A DNA stretch of 64,000 nt from the NCBI GenBank assembly GCA_963921795.1, contig OY997651.1, positions 40,950,356-41,014,355 of the forward strand, given 5' to 3'. Positions within the stretch are counted from its first letter, which is position 1, and the number at the start of each line of letters is the position of its first letter. A program made the position numbers and the translations under genes. The notes under the pieces were generated by a model that saw nothing but the letters and a program-made list of their open reading frames with translations, searched no databases and had not been told where the DNA came from. This document shows positions 44,695-64,000 of this stretch, piece after piece. The DNA is from Nannobrachium achirus. Lineage: Eukaryota; Chordata; Actinopteri; Myctophiformes; Myctophidae.

Positions 44695-45131
44695 TGTGAG
44701 TATCAATAATTCAACATTAAATGCCGCTATACGATCAACCTAAGAGAATGTCAATGGAAAATAATGTAGTGATCGGTTTTTAAAAACGTCATCTGAGGTC
44801 AGGCTAACACTGGCTAACGTTAGTAGCCCTCCTGCTGCTCCCCGCATCATGCGGTGTTTTATTCACTGTATAATGACATGTTCCTCCTTGGCTAGTTTGG
44901 GTTGACTGGACGTCCTTTTAGGGTTTCAATAAATGTTAGTATAAAGATAAACCGTTTGCAACGCTATATGGAGCGTGGAACGGGCCACTGTTACACCGCA
45001 ACGGGTGGCCCGTGAAAATCGGCACCTCCAGACGAAGCAGACACATTTTTGACAGCACTGGCCTTTGTGACATGTTAGATCATCTTACAGACAATGGAAA
45101 TTGTTTTCACTTGGAATCGAAATAGGGCTAT

Positions 45132-45210
45132 TTAAAGGAGTATAGTTCATCCCCCAAATGATTTTTTTACCCCTATCGATTCACCCCATGGAGACGATAG
45201 TTCAAAAACA

Positions 45211-45241
<31 letters not shown>

Positions 45242-45467
45242 TTATGTTTTTGTCGCATTCCTAAGCCAATAACTTTAGAAGAGTCTTTTTGTAGGCCTAT
45301 TGATTCCGGATGGGGACCCAAATGCATTTGGATCTTTTTGTATTTATTGTAATCAAATAATTGTCTTAGGAATGCGACAAAAAACTAAAAATATTATTGA
45401 AATCATGTCTCCATGGCGTGAATAATCAATAGGAAAAAGTTATTTTGGGGGTGAACTACTCCTTTAA
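45132..45467. mobile_element. TTAA-flanked foldback MITE (TTAAAGGAGTA family)
   Basis: The ends TTAAAGGAGTATAGTTCATC and GTGAACTACTCCTTTAA are inverted. The interior holds the inverse pair TCGCATTCCTAAGCCAATAA / TGTCTTAGGAATGCGACA. Relatives occur at 8050-8315, 33780-34045, 47765-47904 and 52552-52716. Confidence 0.8.
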
Positions 45468-46504
45468 CCCCTGTTGTTCATCAGCTTCTACGTGATGCTG
45501 TGTGTGAGGTGTCACTTGACAAGGATGACGGCTACGCTAAAACTGACGAAATTGCACCATCGGGTGCCATAATTCGACAAGTCACCGGCTTCGGTGCAAC
45601 ACCGCCGACAGACACCGTTATGGACAACATACTCCGATACGGTCTGCTCTGTCTGCTGTGAATAACATTGCTTTCCGTTGTTGTGAGCATTTCAGAAGAT
45701 TGTGTTGTTGAATTAATGGATCGAAATTAGGACAAAACACACATTTATATGTATTTATTTATTACAGTAGGCTACTTGGACATTGGTCAGAGAGTGCTTG
45801 CGCTCTTTTATAAACCAGACAGTTTTAGCACAATCGCAAATATTTCCACCAAGGGCTGCCGTTCCAGAGAATAGACGGAGCCCCCACTATAGCTCCGTTA
45901 TTTTGTCACTTATGTGGTCTAGTGTTAATTCAGGTCAATTGGTGCAGTCTGCGGATCAAATTACAATAAATCGTAGATGTAGGCTATATAGTTATAACGT
46001 GGAAGCTGTGCTCAAGTTTGAGGTAATATTGTACAAATTATGCAGTGCATTTCAGCCGAACCCCATTGACATTTAAGACTAAACAAAGGAGGTGTTGTCA
46101 TATGGAAAATGTGAATGAAAACGTTGGCCTATTCCCCCATGCCCATGTTATGTCCATTAATGTTGACGGACAACATAACTATTATATTGGTGGTGAAATT
46201 GTGGCTTACAAGATGCTGCCTGTATTAGACTAGTAGGCCTATGAATGTTTTGCAATGCATTGCAGCCTAAACAAAGGCTGTTTTGATGGGGGGAAGGGGG
46301 AATCACCTGCAAGAATGTTTGTGAAACAGTCACAACAACAGTCAGTGAGTTTTTAGAAAAGCTATATATAAATTGCATGTATTATTATTATTAGTAGTAG
46401 TAGAGATGGGACGATATAGGTAAATTACATTCAACATTTTGATTAATGATATAATTATAACAATAATCAAAAATATGCTTAAAACTTAAAAAGAAACATA
46501 AAAT

Positions 46505-46682
46505 ATTTTGGGGGCTTTTCTGCTTAGCTATTTAGTGGAGGTAGTCAGGTAGAGAGGAAACAGTGGAGAAAGGTGGGGAGAGACATGCAGCAAAGATCAC
46601 CGGGAAAGGGACTTGAACCCGCGATGCACTGTCATCATGGGCCTATAGGAGCCTAGACCGCTGGACTATGGCCCAGGCCTTA
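46505..46682 (-). mobile_element. tRNA-derived SINE
   Basis: GGACTTGAACCCGCGATGC then GGAGCCTAGACCGCTGGAC; the reverse strand has a tRNA head with A and B boxes. It is preceded by the AGAGACATGCAGCAAAG body also seen at 54545. It lies upstream of MFAP3L exon 1. Confidence 0.65.
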
Positions 46683-46744
46683 ATATGCCTCTTAGTTTAA
46701 CCACTTGAAACCCCCAGCATCCCTATTCTGGAGGGTACGACCAC

Positions 46745-46815
46745 GAAAAATAGCCAATCTACAAGCTCACAACGCATTGCTAGCTTGCGTTGTGAGCTTG
46801 TAGATATGCTATTGT
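46745..46815. repeat. Dispersed hairpin element, full copy
   Basis: Arms CAATCTACAAGCTCACAACG and CGTTGTGAGCTTGTAGATAT flank ATTGCTAGCTTG. The surrounding repeat begins ACCACTTGAAACCCCCAGC and ends near TTTAAGTGGT, so here the hairpin is internal to a larger element. Confidence 0.9.
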
Positions 46816-47218
46816 GCAGATTGAAATAAAAGTGCACCAAATGCACTCTTTACAGCTCCGTTTTTATCAAGTATAGAAGGTTTAAGTGGTACTGAACTTC
46901 CTTAGTGCATGGCGGAGGATCTCCACGATACGATTATCGTGAGCCTTTTTTATAATAACGATTATCACCCCATCCCTAATCATTATATACATTTTTATAT
47001 ACCTTGATTATTCAATCACCAATTAACGTGTGCACATTGTTTTTATTTGTTTCCTTTTCAGTGACATGTTTCAAGCCACACAGCTGAGTACCAAATTGCC
47101 TTCCATCATAATCATCCTCATCAGTAGCAGCAGCAGCAGCAGCACTGTCCAGAGATAGTCAGTGGAATGACAAACTCTCATCCCTTTGGGTGACACGTCG
47201 ACACGGAACAGAGGCACA

Positions 47219-56976
<9,758 letters not shown>

Positions 56977-58362
56977 CGTACAAAACAATCGAGACTACAA
57001 TCACGACTACCAACCCTGGAACGACGGTCAATCGTCCTGCTATGCATTTCTTTTGTCTGGGAAAATACTAAATAAAGGTCAAAAGCCTAGTCATTATTTT
57101 GCTTTAAGATATAATTTAACTGGTAACTCTTTCTGAATGGAGCGATCTCCTGTTACAGTAGCTCTCGTGTAGTTTGGCCTACGGAGAATAAATCAGCCGT
57201 TCTCATACTTTCATCTTTTGAATGTACAGTTGACGGGGGTAATCATGATCATATTAATGTAAAACGCAAAGAATTGTAAAAGGGGCCCTATTATCCTTTT
57301 GTATTTAAAATAACACAAGACTATTATTTAGTTGTGAGTTCCTTCAAAACTTTTCCTTTGCTACCTTTTGGTTTATACAATCAATTATCTGCCTCAACCT
57401 GGTATTCATTCCATTTCTGGACAATGAAAGACAAGTCACTTTATTTAGTTTTCTCACCAGTTCACCATTCAACTGCTGTTACAACCCATCCGCTCTTATT
57501 GTAAAAGGATCTGCTTACCTTAAAAAAAATGCATGCTGGACTGAAAATTAAGCCTGGTTTGGAAGTAGATGGTCTGTGATCATGTCCTGATTGTATGACC
57601 TACCTATACAAAAATCTAACAAAGCAGGTAAATCTATGTATGTATTTGGGTCAAATGATAGCAACCCTTCACCTTTATTATGGCAAACCGTTAGCCACTG
57701 TTCCTCACATTTATTTACCTTTTACTTTGAAATATTTTGAGAGTATTATTATATTATTGTGACCCCTTGTGGTGTAATTCCGAACCGTGCACAGCTTTTA
57801 TTTTTATTTTTTCTTCTGGTCCACGTTATGTATGAGAGATTCCCCTGTACCTTTTTTCTACATCCCGTCCAGGCTTGGGGGAGGAACACCAGTTGCCTAC
57901 CAAATGCTGTCAAGTTTAACCCGTGGCTGGTTTGTCTACCAGCTACTATGGCAGGTCGTCCATCATTTGCTAGATTCTTAAAAGCGTTTGGTAAAATACA
58001 ACAACGACAAAGTGAATTTGGGGATGTACCAGTCATTGTGGTCAAGTGAATGGAAAACGCTACCTTCCCTCCCTTGATGATGTCCTCATATTTCATGTTT
58101 CCTGTTTTAATTCCCTTGAAAGCCTGATCTACTTGCTTTTGCAGAGGCAGTACACAATACCATGCATTCTGCTGCATGTGAATGGGGAGAGCTGTACTTC
58201 ACACTAGTCGTAAAGGCTAAAAGGACTCTATATCCCCTCCTCCCGCCCCCCCTTCCCTTCCTCTGCTTGGCTATAACCAGTCCAGTCAGTGTCATGGGGA
58301 GATGGAGAGAAACTGGACATTGTTCTGCTTTACATGGTGCCTCTTTTTTGTAGTGGAATAAA
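56977..58362 (+). other. Probable MFAP3L 3' UTR, long form
   Basis: About 1.4 kb of mostly unique AT-rich sequence without mobile-element ends, running to AATAAA at 58357-58362. The lack of repeats compared with the rest of the window fits transcribed UTR. The end point is inferred. Confidence 0.4.
57071..57076 (+). promoter_or_regulatory. Proximal polyadenylation signal of MFAP3L
   Basis: AATAAA 95 nt past the stop codon, in CTAAATAAAGGTC. A second AATAAA is at 58357, so short and long 3' UTRs are possible. Confidence 0.5.
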
Positions 58363-58607
58363 AAACAATCTGCTGTGTAACCATGGTTTCCACCACTGCA
58401 TTGTTTAATCATATAAAAATGGCGTGTTTGTGTGTGTGTGTCAGTCAGTCATGTGATCAGTGTTGTGCTTGCTTACCATATCGTCGCTGTCAGGCAGAAA
58501 CCTCTTTATCTCATTTTTTTTTTTTACATTTTGTCATTTTTGTGTTTTTTCTAAAATGAACGCCCTACTTGATCATTCTACAACGTCACACAAAATGCAT
58601 CTAATGT

Positions 58608-58667
58608 AGGAGATCTACAAGCTCGAAACGCAGCACGTTTTGAGCTTGTCGATCTGCTACTTTTGCT
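58608..58667. repeat. Dispersed hairpin element, full copy
   Basis: GGAGATCTACAAGCTCGAAA and its inverse TTTTGAGCTTGTCGATCTGC with a short CGCAGCACG centre. It lies downstream of MFAP3L. Confidence 0.85.
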
Positions 58668-58900
58668 ATTCTTGAATTTAAAACCTGAAAAGTAACAGCT
58701 GTGGACATTATTTCCACCTGACAGAGATGATATATCATAACCATATAACTTGTGGATATTGTTGGGGAAACAATAGGTGTTGAAGGTTCATTCAACAGCT
58801 GTCTAGACTGAACCAGGAGCTGCTTTGTTGAAGGTCACCAGATATCTATCTAACATATAGATAGATAGACTGTCTATTATCTCCCTCAGTTCACAGTGAG

Positions 58901-60060
58901 ATCCCTTTGGATCAGTGGTTAAGAAATTGGACTTTGATGTGGGAGACTTGGGTTTGAATCCCGGATGTTGCCGAGGTCAAAATATAGGTGATATCAGCAG
59001 TCAATTATTGCCTCTGCCCCTCCAGACTGAGTGATAGTCCAGTTGTCTAAATGTCAGACTCTCAACTGAGAGCTTCCATCTTCAAGTTCCTGTTTTCCGA
59101 TAGTTCAATGCAGTTTTTTAACTTATTACTTAACTAACTGAAGCCTGACATACACTTCAACAGTACAGTACAGAGACACGTTCAAGCAGGCAGCTGAGTG
59201 ATGTTGTAGTGATCTAATAATGATCAAATCCAGTCACTGCCACCTTTTTCAAGAGATAATAGAGATAGATAGATAGTCAAATAAGACAAAAAGCTTGCTA
59301 TCAGCAGATGGCTCAATGATTTGTACTGGTGTTTGACTGATCCAGGGGTCGAGTGTTCAAAGTCTGTCCCTCTTTGAAGATTCCCTTTGCAGACTGACTT
59401 AAAAACAGCACAGAAAGCAAGGTAAAGTGGGGAAGCTGTTAAATTTAATGATATCCGCAGGATAAGTATGAGGAGGGGAAAAAAAAACACTGTAGCAACT
59501 TTATATAGCTCAATGTGTTAAGACGATGTGTATAAAATCCTGAGGTTGAGGGTTTGAGTCCTGTTCTAGACTTTCCTTTGCAGGCGGACTACCAGAAGAA
59601 CAACTTTAAAGGAGAACAGAAAGCTGGGTTAATCATATTGTTGACTTAGGACAGTGATCAATCACATGCTAGCCTACATAATACCATGTAGGTGTGTACT
59701 GGTTCAAATCCAGTCACCTCCACCTAGTTTGAACAAGAGTATAGACTGAAATTCGAATCGAAAGGAAAGCTATGATTTGGCAACCTGCTGATAGCTCAAC
59801 ATGTTGAGATGCTGAGTATAAGACCCAGAGGTTGAAGGTTTGAATCCCATTCTAAACTTTACTGTAAAGCCATCCTTTGCATGCTGAATAATACCAGAAG
59901 AACAACTTGTAATGAGAACAGAAGGCAAAGTCACAGTGAACTGTCCTGGTAAGATGGCACAATGGATACATCATGTGACATCCATAGAATTCCCTCACAG
60001 CCGGTGTGCTGGTTCAAATCCAGTCCTGAAATGGAATCAGAATTGGGTAGATAGAGACCT
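58901..60060 (+). repeat. Tandem array of tRNA-like sequences
   Basis: At least seven segments carry a B-box-like T arm (GGTTTGAATCC, GGTTTGAGTCC, GGTTCAAATCC and similar), five preceded by an A-box-like text such as TGGATCAGTGGTTAAG, TAGCTCAATGTGTTAAG or TGGCACAATGGATAC. They lie near 58901-58972, 59029-59100, 59301-59375, 59503-59572, 59660-59725, 59788-59858 and 59953-60030. A longer unit of about 200-310 bp, with two tRNA-like parts and CCAGAAGAACAACTT between, repeats about four times. Acceptor stems do not pair well, so these are unlikely to be working tRNA genes. Confidence 0.7.
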
Positions 60061-60149
60061 TTATTGATTGATAGATCAGATATATTTAAGCAAATAATTA
60101 TTTTAAGATCATCCAAGACGAGATTAAATTAAGGAAAATAATCAGTTGT

Positions 60150-60400
60150 TGTCATTGGTGTAAAGCAAAGTAGATAATGATTTATTGTACTAATAAGTAC
60201 AATTTTGATTAAATTAAGGACCAGTTGTTGATATCGGCGTAAAGCAAAGTAGATTTATTGTACTTGTCTAATAAGTAACATTTTGAGGTAATTGTACTTT
60301 ACTTGAGTATTTCCATTACTCAAATATTGTACTTTTACTCCACTACAGTTATTTGTCAATTAACTTTAGTTACTGGTTACTTTGTATATTTTGATTATTA
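60150..60400. mobile_element. Fragment of the ACTTAAGTAC-type MITE
   Basis: TGGTGTAAAGCAAAGTAGAT occurs once and again partly, followed by TGTACTTTACTTGAGTATTT and ACTCCACTACAGTTA. It adjoins the end of the tRNA-like array. Confidence 0.55.
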
Positions 60401-61300
60401 AGGCTAAGCATTCGGTTAATAATATGTCTTTTCTACAGCATTCCTCTCTGTCCACTGGGGGGCGCGCACACTCAGCGTACGGACGCCGTCCATACGACGT
60501 GGAAGTCAGACCTCTGCGTACAACCAGCAGGCACGGTCGTCCGACCAGGACGCCCATACGACGTCGCTACGACCTCGTCCCAAAAATAAGCATTTTTCGC
60601 TGCTTGGTCAGGCTCTCACCACACCAGCCTGCTGCCTTGCGACCACCGGACGAAAAATGATTTTTGGATGTCATGTCCACTTTAGATTAGAGTATTTTAA
60701 ACATAGGCCTACTAAATTACGGCTAACTTATAAAAGAATGCTACGGCTAACTTATAAAAGAATGCTAACATTACTGAGAGGGGGGATAGTCTAGTGATGT
60801 GCTGTGGCCTACTGTTTCAAACTAATACATTTACTAATCAGCGATGTTGTCCGCAGACACGGAAATGTTTTGGGTATCTGATGGGTAACCGGTCTTCTCG
60901 CCAAAAATCCAACTCGCCAAATTGTCCACACTCATTGGGCAGGCTTGTCAATGCTCCTGGATTTGCCAGGATGATTGGCAATTACATCTACTATGTTAAA
61001 TATTTTCTGGGGGAGGACCCCCAGATGAGAAGTCATTATTAAGGATGTCTTACTTTGCTTCAGTCATCAAATCTGTACACCTACATTTGGCAACATCATT
61101 TTTGATCGGTGCATGCATTGCTCCTAGTAGCATGCTATGTTTGTGTTAGTAGCATACACCTACCAGACGTCTCTTAGTAATGTTGAAGTGTTCTTTAATA
61201 TGTTAGCTTTGAGTTGGTAAAGTTAAACACTCCAGCATTAAACCACAGGACAACCAGGATTTGAACATTTATGTAGACCAGTGGTTCCCAAACGTTTTTT
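60401..61300. other. Intergenic, unclassified
   Basis: A GC-richer stretch at 60440-60660 has CATACGACGT written twice. A 23-bp direct duplication (ACGGCTAACTTATAAAAGAA) is at 60718-60765. No gene was recognised. Confidence 0.5.
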
Positions 61301-61402
61301 TTTTCTCAGGGCACCCCTATAAATATATATTTCAATAGTCTGCACAGCATAAAGCTGCTAGGAGGAGCATCACAGTAGAGGTGAAACCACAAGCCACCCA
61401 CT

Positions 61403-61619
61403 CACGCCGTCTAAAAGTGGTCTAATAGACGTATAGATTTGGAAATTTATTAGTGGTCTAAACTTAGACTAGACGACTAATAGACTTCTAATAGTCGTCT
61501 AAATGTAGACCGTCTACATTTAGACGACTATTAGAAGTCTATTAGTCGTCTAGTCTAAGTTTAGACCACTAATAAATTTCCAAATCTATACGTCTATTAG
61601 ACCACTTTTAGACGGCGTG
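61403..61619. repeat. Perfect 217-bp palindrome
   Basis: Positions 61403-61510 are the exact reverse complement of 61512-61619, with a single C at 61511 between the two 108-nt arms. The arms themselves are built from GTCTAAA, TCTAATAGAC and GACTATTAG motifs. I checked each base of both arms and found no mismatch. Confidence 0.97.
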
Positions 61620-61875
61620 CTCAGTGGGCAGTAGGCTACGTTTAACCATTATGGCAATTGCAAAAAGTTGCTTTGGTGCGGTTGACCTTAGAACAGTTTT
61701 GTTGCAAGAAGTTGCATGGTGAATCGTTTGTATAAAATTCAATAAAACACAGGAAAAAATATATATCCACCTGTTTCCGCAGGAGTTTACTGGAGATTAT
61801 TTGGACCTGTTTGGACCACACTTCCGGTTTAACAGCAGACATACAAGATAGATCACACTCGGCTGCGGTGCCGGA

Positions 61876-62175
61876 TAGAGATGCAATGTATGGCTCTTTC
61901 AAGTGAGCCAGAGCCATGGATCTGGATCACTTAAAAGAGCCGTTCAAAAGACTGGCTCATTTAGCTCATTGTATATTTACATATTTTTAAGAATCATTTG
62001 TTGAAACATGAATCCACAAGGTGGCACCACATTCCTCTGCTGACAGTTGAGATCACAATTTTGTATTTACCCTTTTTATAAAACATGTGTGTGTAAATTA
62101 AGCTACCTTGACTTATGTTATTCATGCAACACCTCAAAAAACCAAGCAGGCAACAATGAAATCACTCCTCCCCTT

Positions 62176-62216
<41 letters not shown>

Positions 62217-62387
62217 ACTAAGTCAGTGCTCAGTGGAGTAGCAAGGAGGAGCTTTTGTGTTAAACCCATAGGTTAAACCCCCCTACCCCCCCAAATGAAC
62301 GGCTCCCTACTCCGCGAACCGGATCCCATCGTTCACTTCAAAGAGCCGTTCAAAAGATTCGATTCGTTTGCGAACGTTGCATCTCTG
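61876..62387. mobile_element. hAT-type element, AGAGATGCAA ends
   Basis: The 512-bp element starts TAGAGATGCAATG and ends CGTTGCATCTCTG, with perfect 8-bp duplications GTGCCGGA (61868-61875 and 62388-62395). Sub-terminal AGAGCCGTTCAAAAGA appears near both ends in the same orientation. A (CT)n tract sits in the middle. No transposase frame was seen. Confidence 0.88.
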
Positions 62388-62518
62388 GTGCCGGAAGCTC
62401 GGTACAGCGTCTGTGCAATGCACTATGGGGCGTTGGAATGTCGTGTACTGTATATATGTGGTGGAGAGAGTCGCAGACCCAGCCTGAAGCCTCAAAATTC
62501 TATTATCTTCTCTCGTTC

Positions 62519-63060
62519 CATAGGGATATATATCCCTTTGGAGTAATGGTTAAGATATTGGACTTGTCTTTCACACGGGAGACCTGGGTTCGAAGCCGGG
62601 TGGGGAGGTTTGGATCACCTCCGTTACATTGGTGCCGTGACCTGGATCCGGGCTTCCCCACAGGAGGAGGTCAAAGGGTGGTGAGTGTGGCGGAGAGAGT
62701 TGCAGCCCCAGCCTGAAGCCTCAAAAGTCTAGTATCTGCCCTCATTCCATATGGATATCCCTTTGGAGTAATGGTTAAGATATTGGACTTTCACGCGGGA
62801 GACCCGGGTTCGGATCACCTCCGTTACATTGGTGCCGTGACCCGGATCCGGGCTTCCCCGCAGGAGGAGGTCAAAGGGGGGTGAGTGTGGCGGAGAGAGT
62901 GGCAGCCCCAGCCTGAAGCCTCAAAAGTCTAGTATCTGCTCTTGTTCCATAGGGATATCCCTTTGGAGTGATGGTTAAGATATTGGACTTTCACGTGGGA
63001 GACCCGGGTTCGAAGCCGGGTGGGGAGGTTCGGATCACCTCTGTTACATATACATATACA
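62519..63060 (+). repeat. Tandem repeat with tRNA-like heads
   Basis: Three units of about 200-230 bp start near 62519, 62746 and 62948. Each has ATCCCTTTGGAGTRATGGTT, AAGATATTGGACTT and GGGAGACC(C/T)GGGTTCG, a tRNA-Glu-like text. The first two continue with TTACATTGGTGCCGTGAC, CCGGGCTTCCCC and GGAGGAGGTCAAAGG. The third is cut after CTGTTACAT. Unit 2 lacks about 20 bp between two GTTCG copies. The TTGGTGCCGTGACC text resembles the primer-site leader of BEL/Pao retroelements. Confidence 0.7.
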
Positions 63061-63065
63061 TATAT

Positions 63066-63440
63066 ATGTCACCGGATATAAGAGAACCAGCACATTCGAG
63101 ACGCGGAGCACTCGTGATGCGGCACGGGGCGGAGCAAGCGGTCGCCACAACAACGTATTCCAGGCGGTGCGCCGCTCTATTGTCCACGACACTGCGAGCG
63201 GCTACCGAAGCCCCCCTGTATCCACGAAGCCCAAACGAGTTACGAGGCCCCCCTGGGTCCACGAAGCCCCAAGCGGCGCGAAGGCCAGCGGACCTTGGTC
63301 CTGCTCTTCGCCCCCGAGCGCCGCAGGCGCGAGTGGCCGCGAAGAGCGGGCCAGGGCCGCGCGGCCGGCGGAGCGCCGCGCGAGTTACGAAGCCGTGGTG
63401 AATGCAATCGTTATATTTATGCCCAGGCCGTAAGGCCTGG
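63066..63440. other. GC-rich segment of unknown nature
   Basis: Strongly GC-rich compared with its surroundings. CCACGAAGCCC occurs twice and GAGTTACGA twice, with GCCCAGGCC/GGCCTGGGC forming a small hairpin at the end. Frames are open on both strands, as expected from composition. I recognise no protein. It follows the tRNA-like repeat directly, so it may be part of one mobile element. Confidence 0.4.
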
Positions 63441-63483
63441 GCAAGCGCACGTTAAACGCCCTGTCCAAGTGACTACAATGGAG

Positions 63484-63534
63484 CTAATGGCTAGGCTAGG
63501 CTAGGCTAGGCTAGGCTAGGCTAGGCTAGGCTAG
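63484..63534. repeat. (GGCTA)n tandem repeat
   Basis: About nine 5-bp units of CTAGG, almost pure. Confidence 0.95.
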
Positions 63535-63692
63535 TAAATAAAGAGTAAACACTTCCGGTCTGCGGCGAGTTCAAAGCGTGACGTAACTCTCTTATCCAGT
63601 GGCTGACGTCGCCATCTGGTGGTGATTAGTGTGTGGTGAACGTCAAAACGAGTGCTCCTTGACAACTTTTACTGGTTTCTTGAACATACTGT

Positions 63693-63696
<4 letters not shown>

Positions 63697-63733
<37 letters not shown>
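63697..63733. repeat. (TA)n microsatellite
   Basis: About 18 TA units. Confidence 0.9.
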
Positions 63734-63736
<3 letters not shown>

Positions 63737-63881
63737 GATTAAGTTATTGGGGGGAGGACCCTCAGATCCCGTTTAGGGAATCTCCTCCCTAACCCCTTGA
63801 AAAAATATATATAGAAATTAGAAATAGAAATTGAAATCTTGTTGATTCTGACATTCCAATGTTGCCAACCCTGCATATGGT

Positions 63882-63957
63882 CTAGTGGACTGATGAGTGG
63901 TCTCTTAGTTCAGAGGTACCATGTTCAAATCTCAGTCCTGCCACACTTTTGTTTTAC
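63882..63957 (+). repeat. Isolated tRNA-like sequence
   Basis: TGGTCTAGTGGACTGA and later ATGTTCAAATCTCAGTCC resemble A and B boxes about 45 bp apart. No good acceptor stem was seen. Confidence 0.4.
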
Positions 63958-64000
63958 TTGGACCTTTTCAAGGTTCAAATACAAAATAATTACTCAAGAG

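Noticed and set aside
47186-47218. Upstream extension of MFAP3L before 47219
   Set aside because: It would need a TTG start. The ATG at 47219 opens directly onto a signal peptide.
58901-60030. Functional tRNA genes
   Set aside because: A and B boxes are recognisable, but acceptor stems and anticodon arms do not fold convincingly by eye. Treated as tRNA-like repeats pending a covariance-model scan.
63020-63433. 137-codon frame in the GC-rich segment near the right end
   Set aside because: Composition alone keeps several frames open on both strands. The peptide is Arg/Ala/Pro-rich with no recognised motif and runs into repeat sequence.

Overview
The window is teleost-like nuclear DNA. It carries five protein-coding genes of vertebrate type with GT-AG introns, very dense (CA/GT)n and (CT)n microsatellites, and a large load of short non-autonomous DNA transposons, tRNA-derived SINEs and LINE fragments. 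I read gene identities by matching translated exons to vertebrate families I know. No database was searched.

Layout. (1) 174-9548, plus strand: the last seven exons of INTU (inturned); the 5' part lies before the window. (2) 11600-14881, minus strand: INO80B, five coding exons, convergent with INTU. (3) 16493-37983, plus strand: AADAT (kynurenine/alpha-aminoadipate aminotransferase), 13 coding exons, 425 aa, head to head with INO80B. (4) 42116-43345, minus strand: an intronless, intact kelch-repeat gene related to KLHDC3, probably an old retrocopy with a new hydrophobic C-terminus. (5) 47219-56976, plus strand: MFAP3L, next to AADAT as in human. (6) 58.6-64 kb: no gene recognised. It holds arrays of tRNA-like repeats, a perfect 217-bp palindrome, a hAT-type element and a GC-rich segment.

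The most interesting signal is interplay between transposon target-site duplications (TSDs) and splice sites. Two introns of MFAP3L each equal one transposable element plus one TSD copy: a minus-strand solo LTR with TSD GGTC, and a 498-bp hAT-type element with 8-bp TSD CCTGCAGG. In both, the TSD supplies the splice junctions, and removal would restore the pre-insertion reading frame exactly. In AADAT, the acceptor octamer of exon 3 is present three times, separated by two hAT-type elements. In AADAT exon 8, a 35-bp minisatellite repeats the exon-end/5' splice site 13 times.

A second window-wide signal is a 50-80 bp hairpin (arms like AATAGCNGATCTACAAGC / GCTTGTAGATCTGCTATT). It occurs about 30 times, whole or as half copies, inside otherwise unrelated repeats and intergenic DNA.

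The genes do not form a pathway: INTU acts in ciliogenesis and planar polarity, INO80B in chromatin remodelling, AADAT in tryptophan and lysine catabolism, and MFAP3L is a membrane Ig-domain protein.
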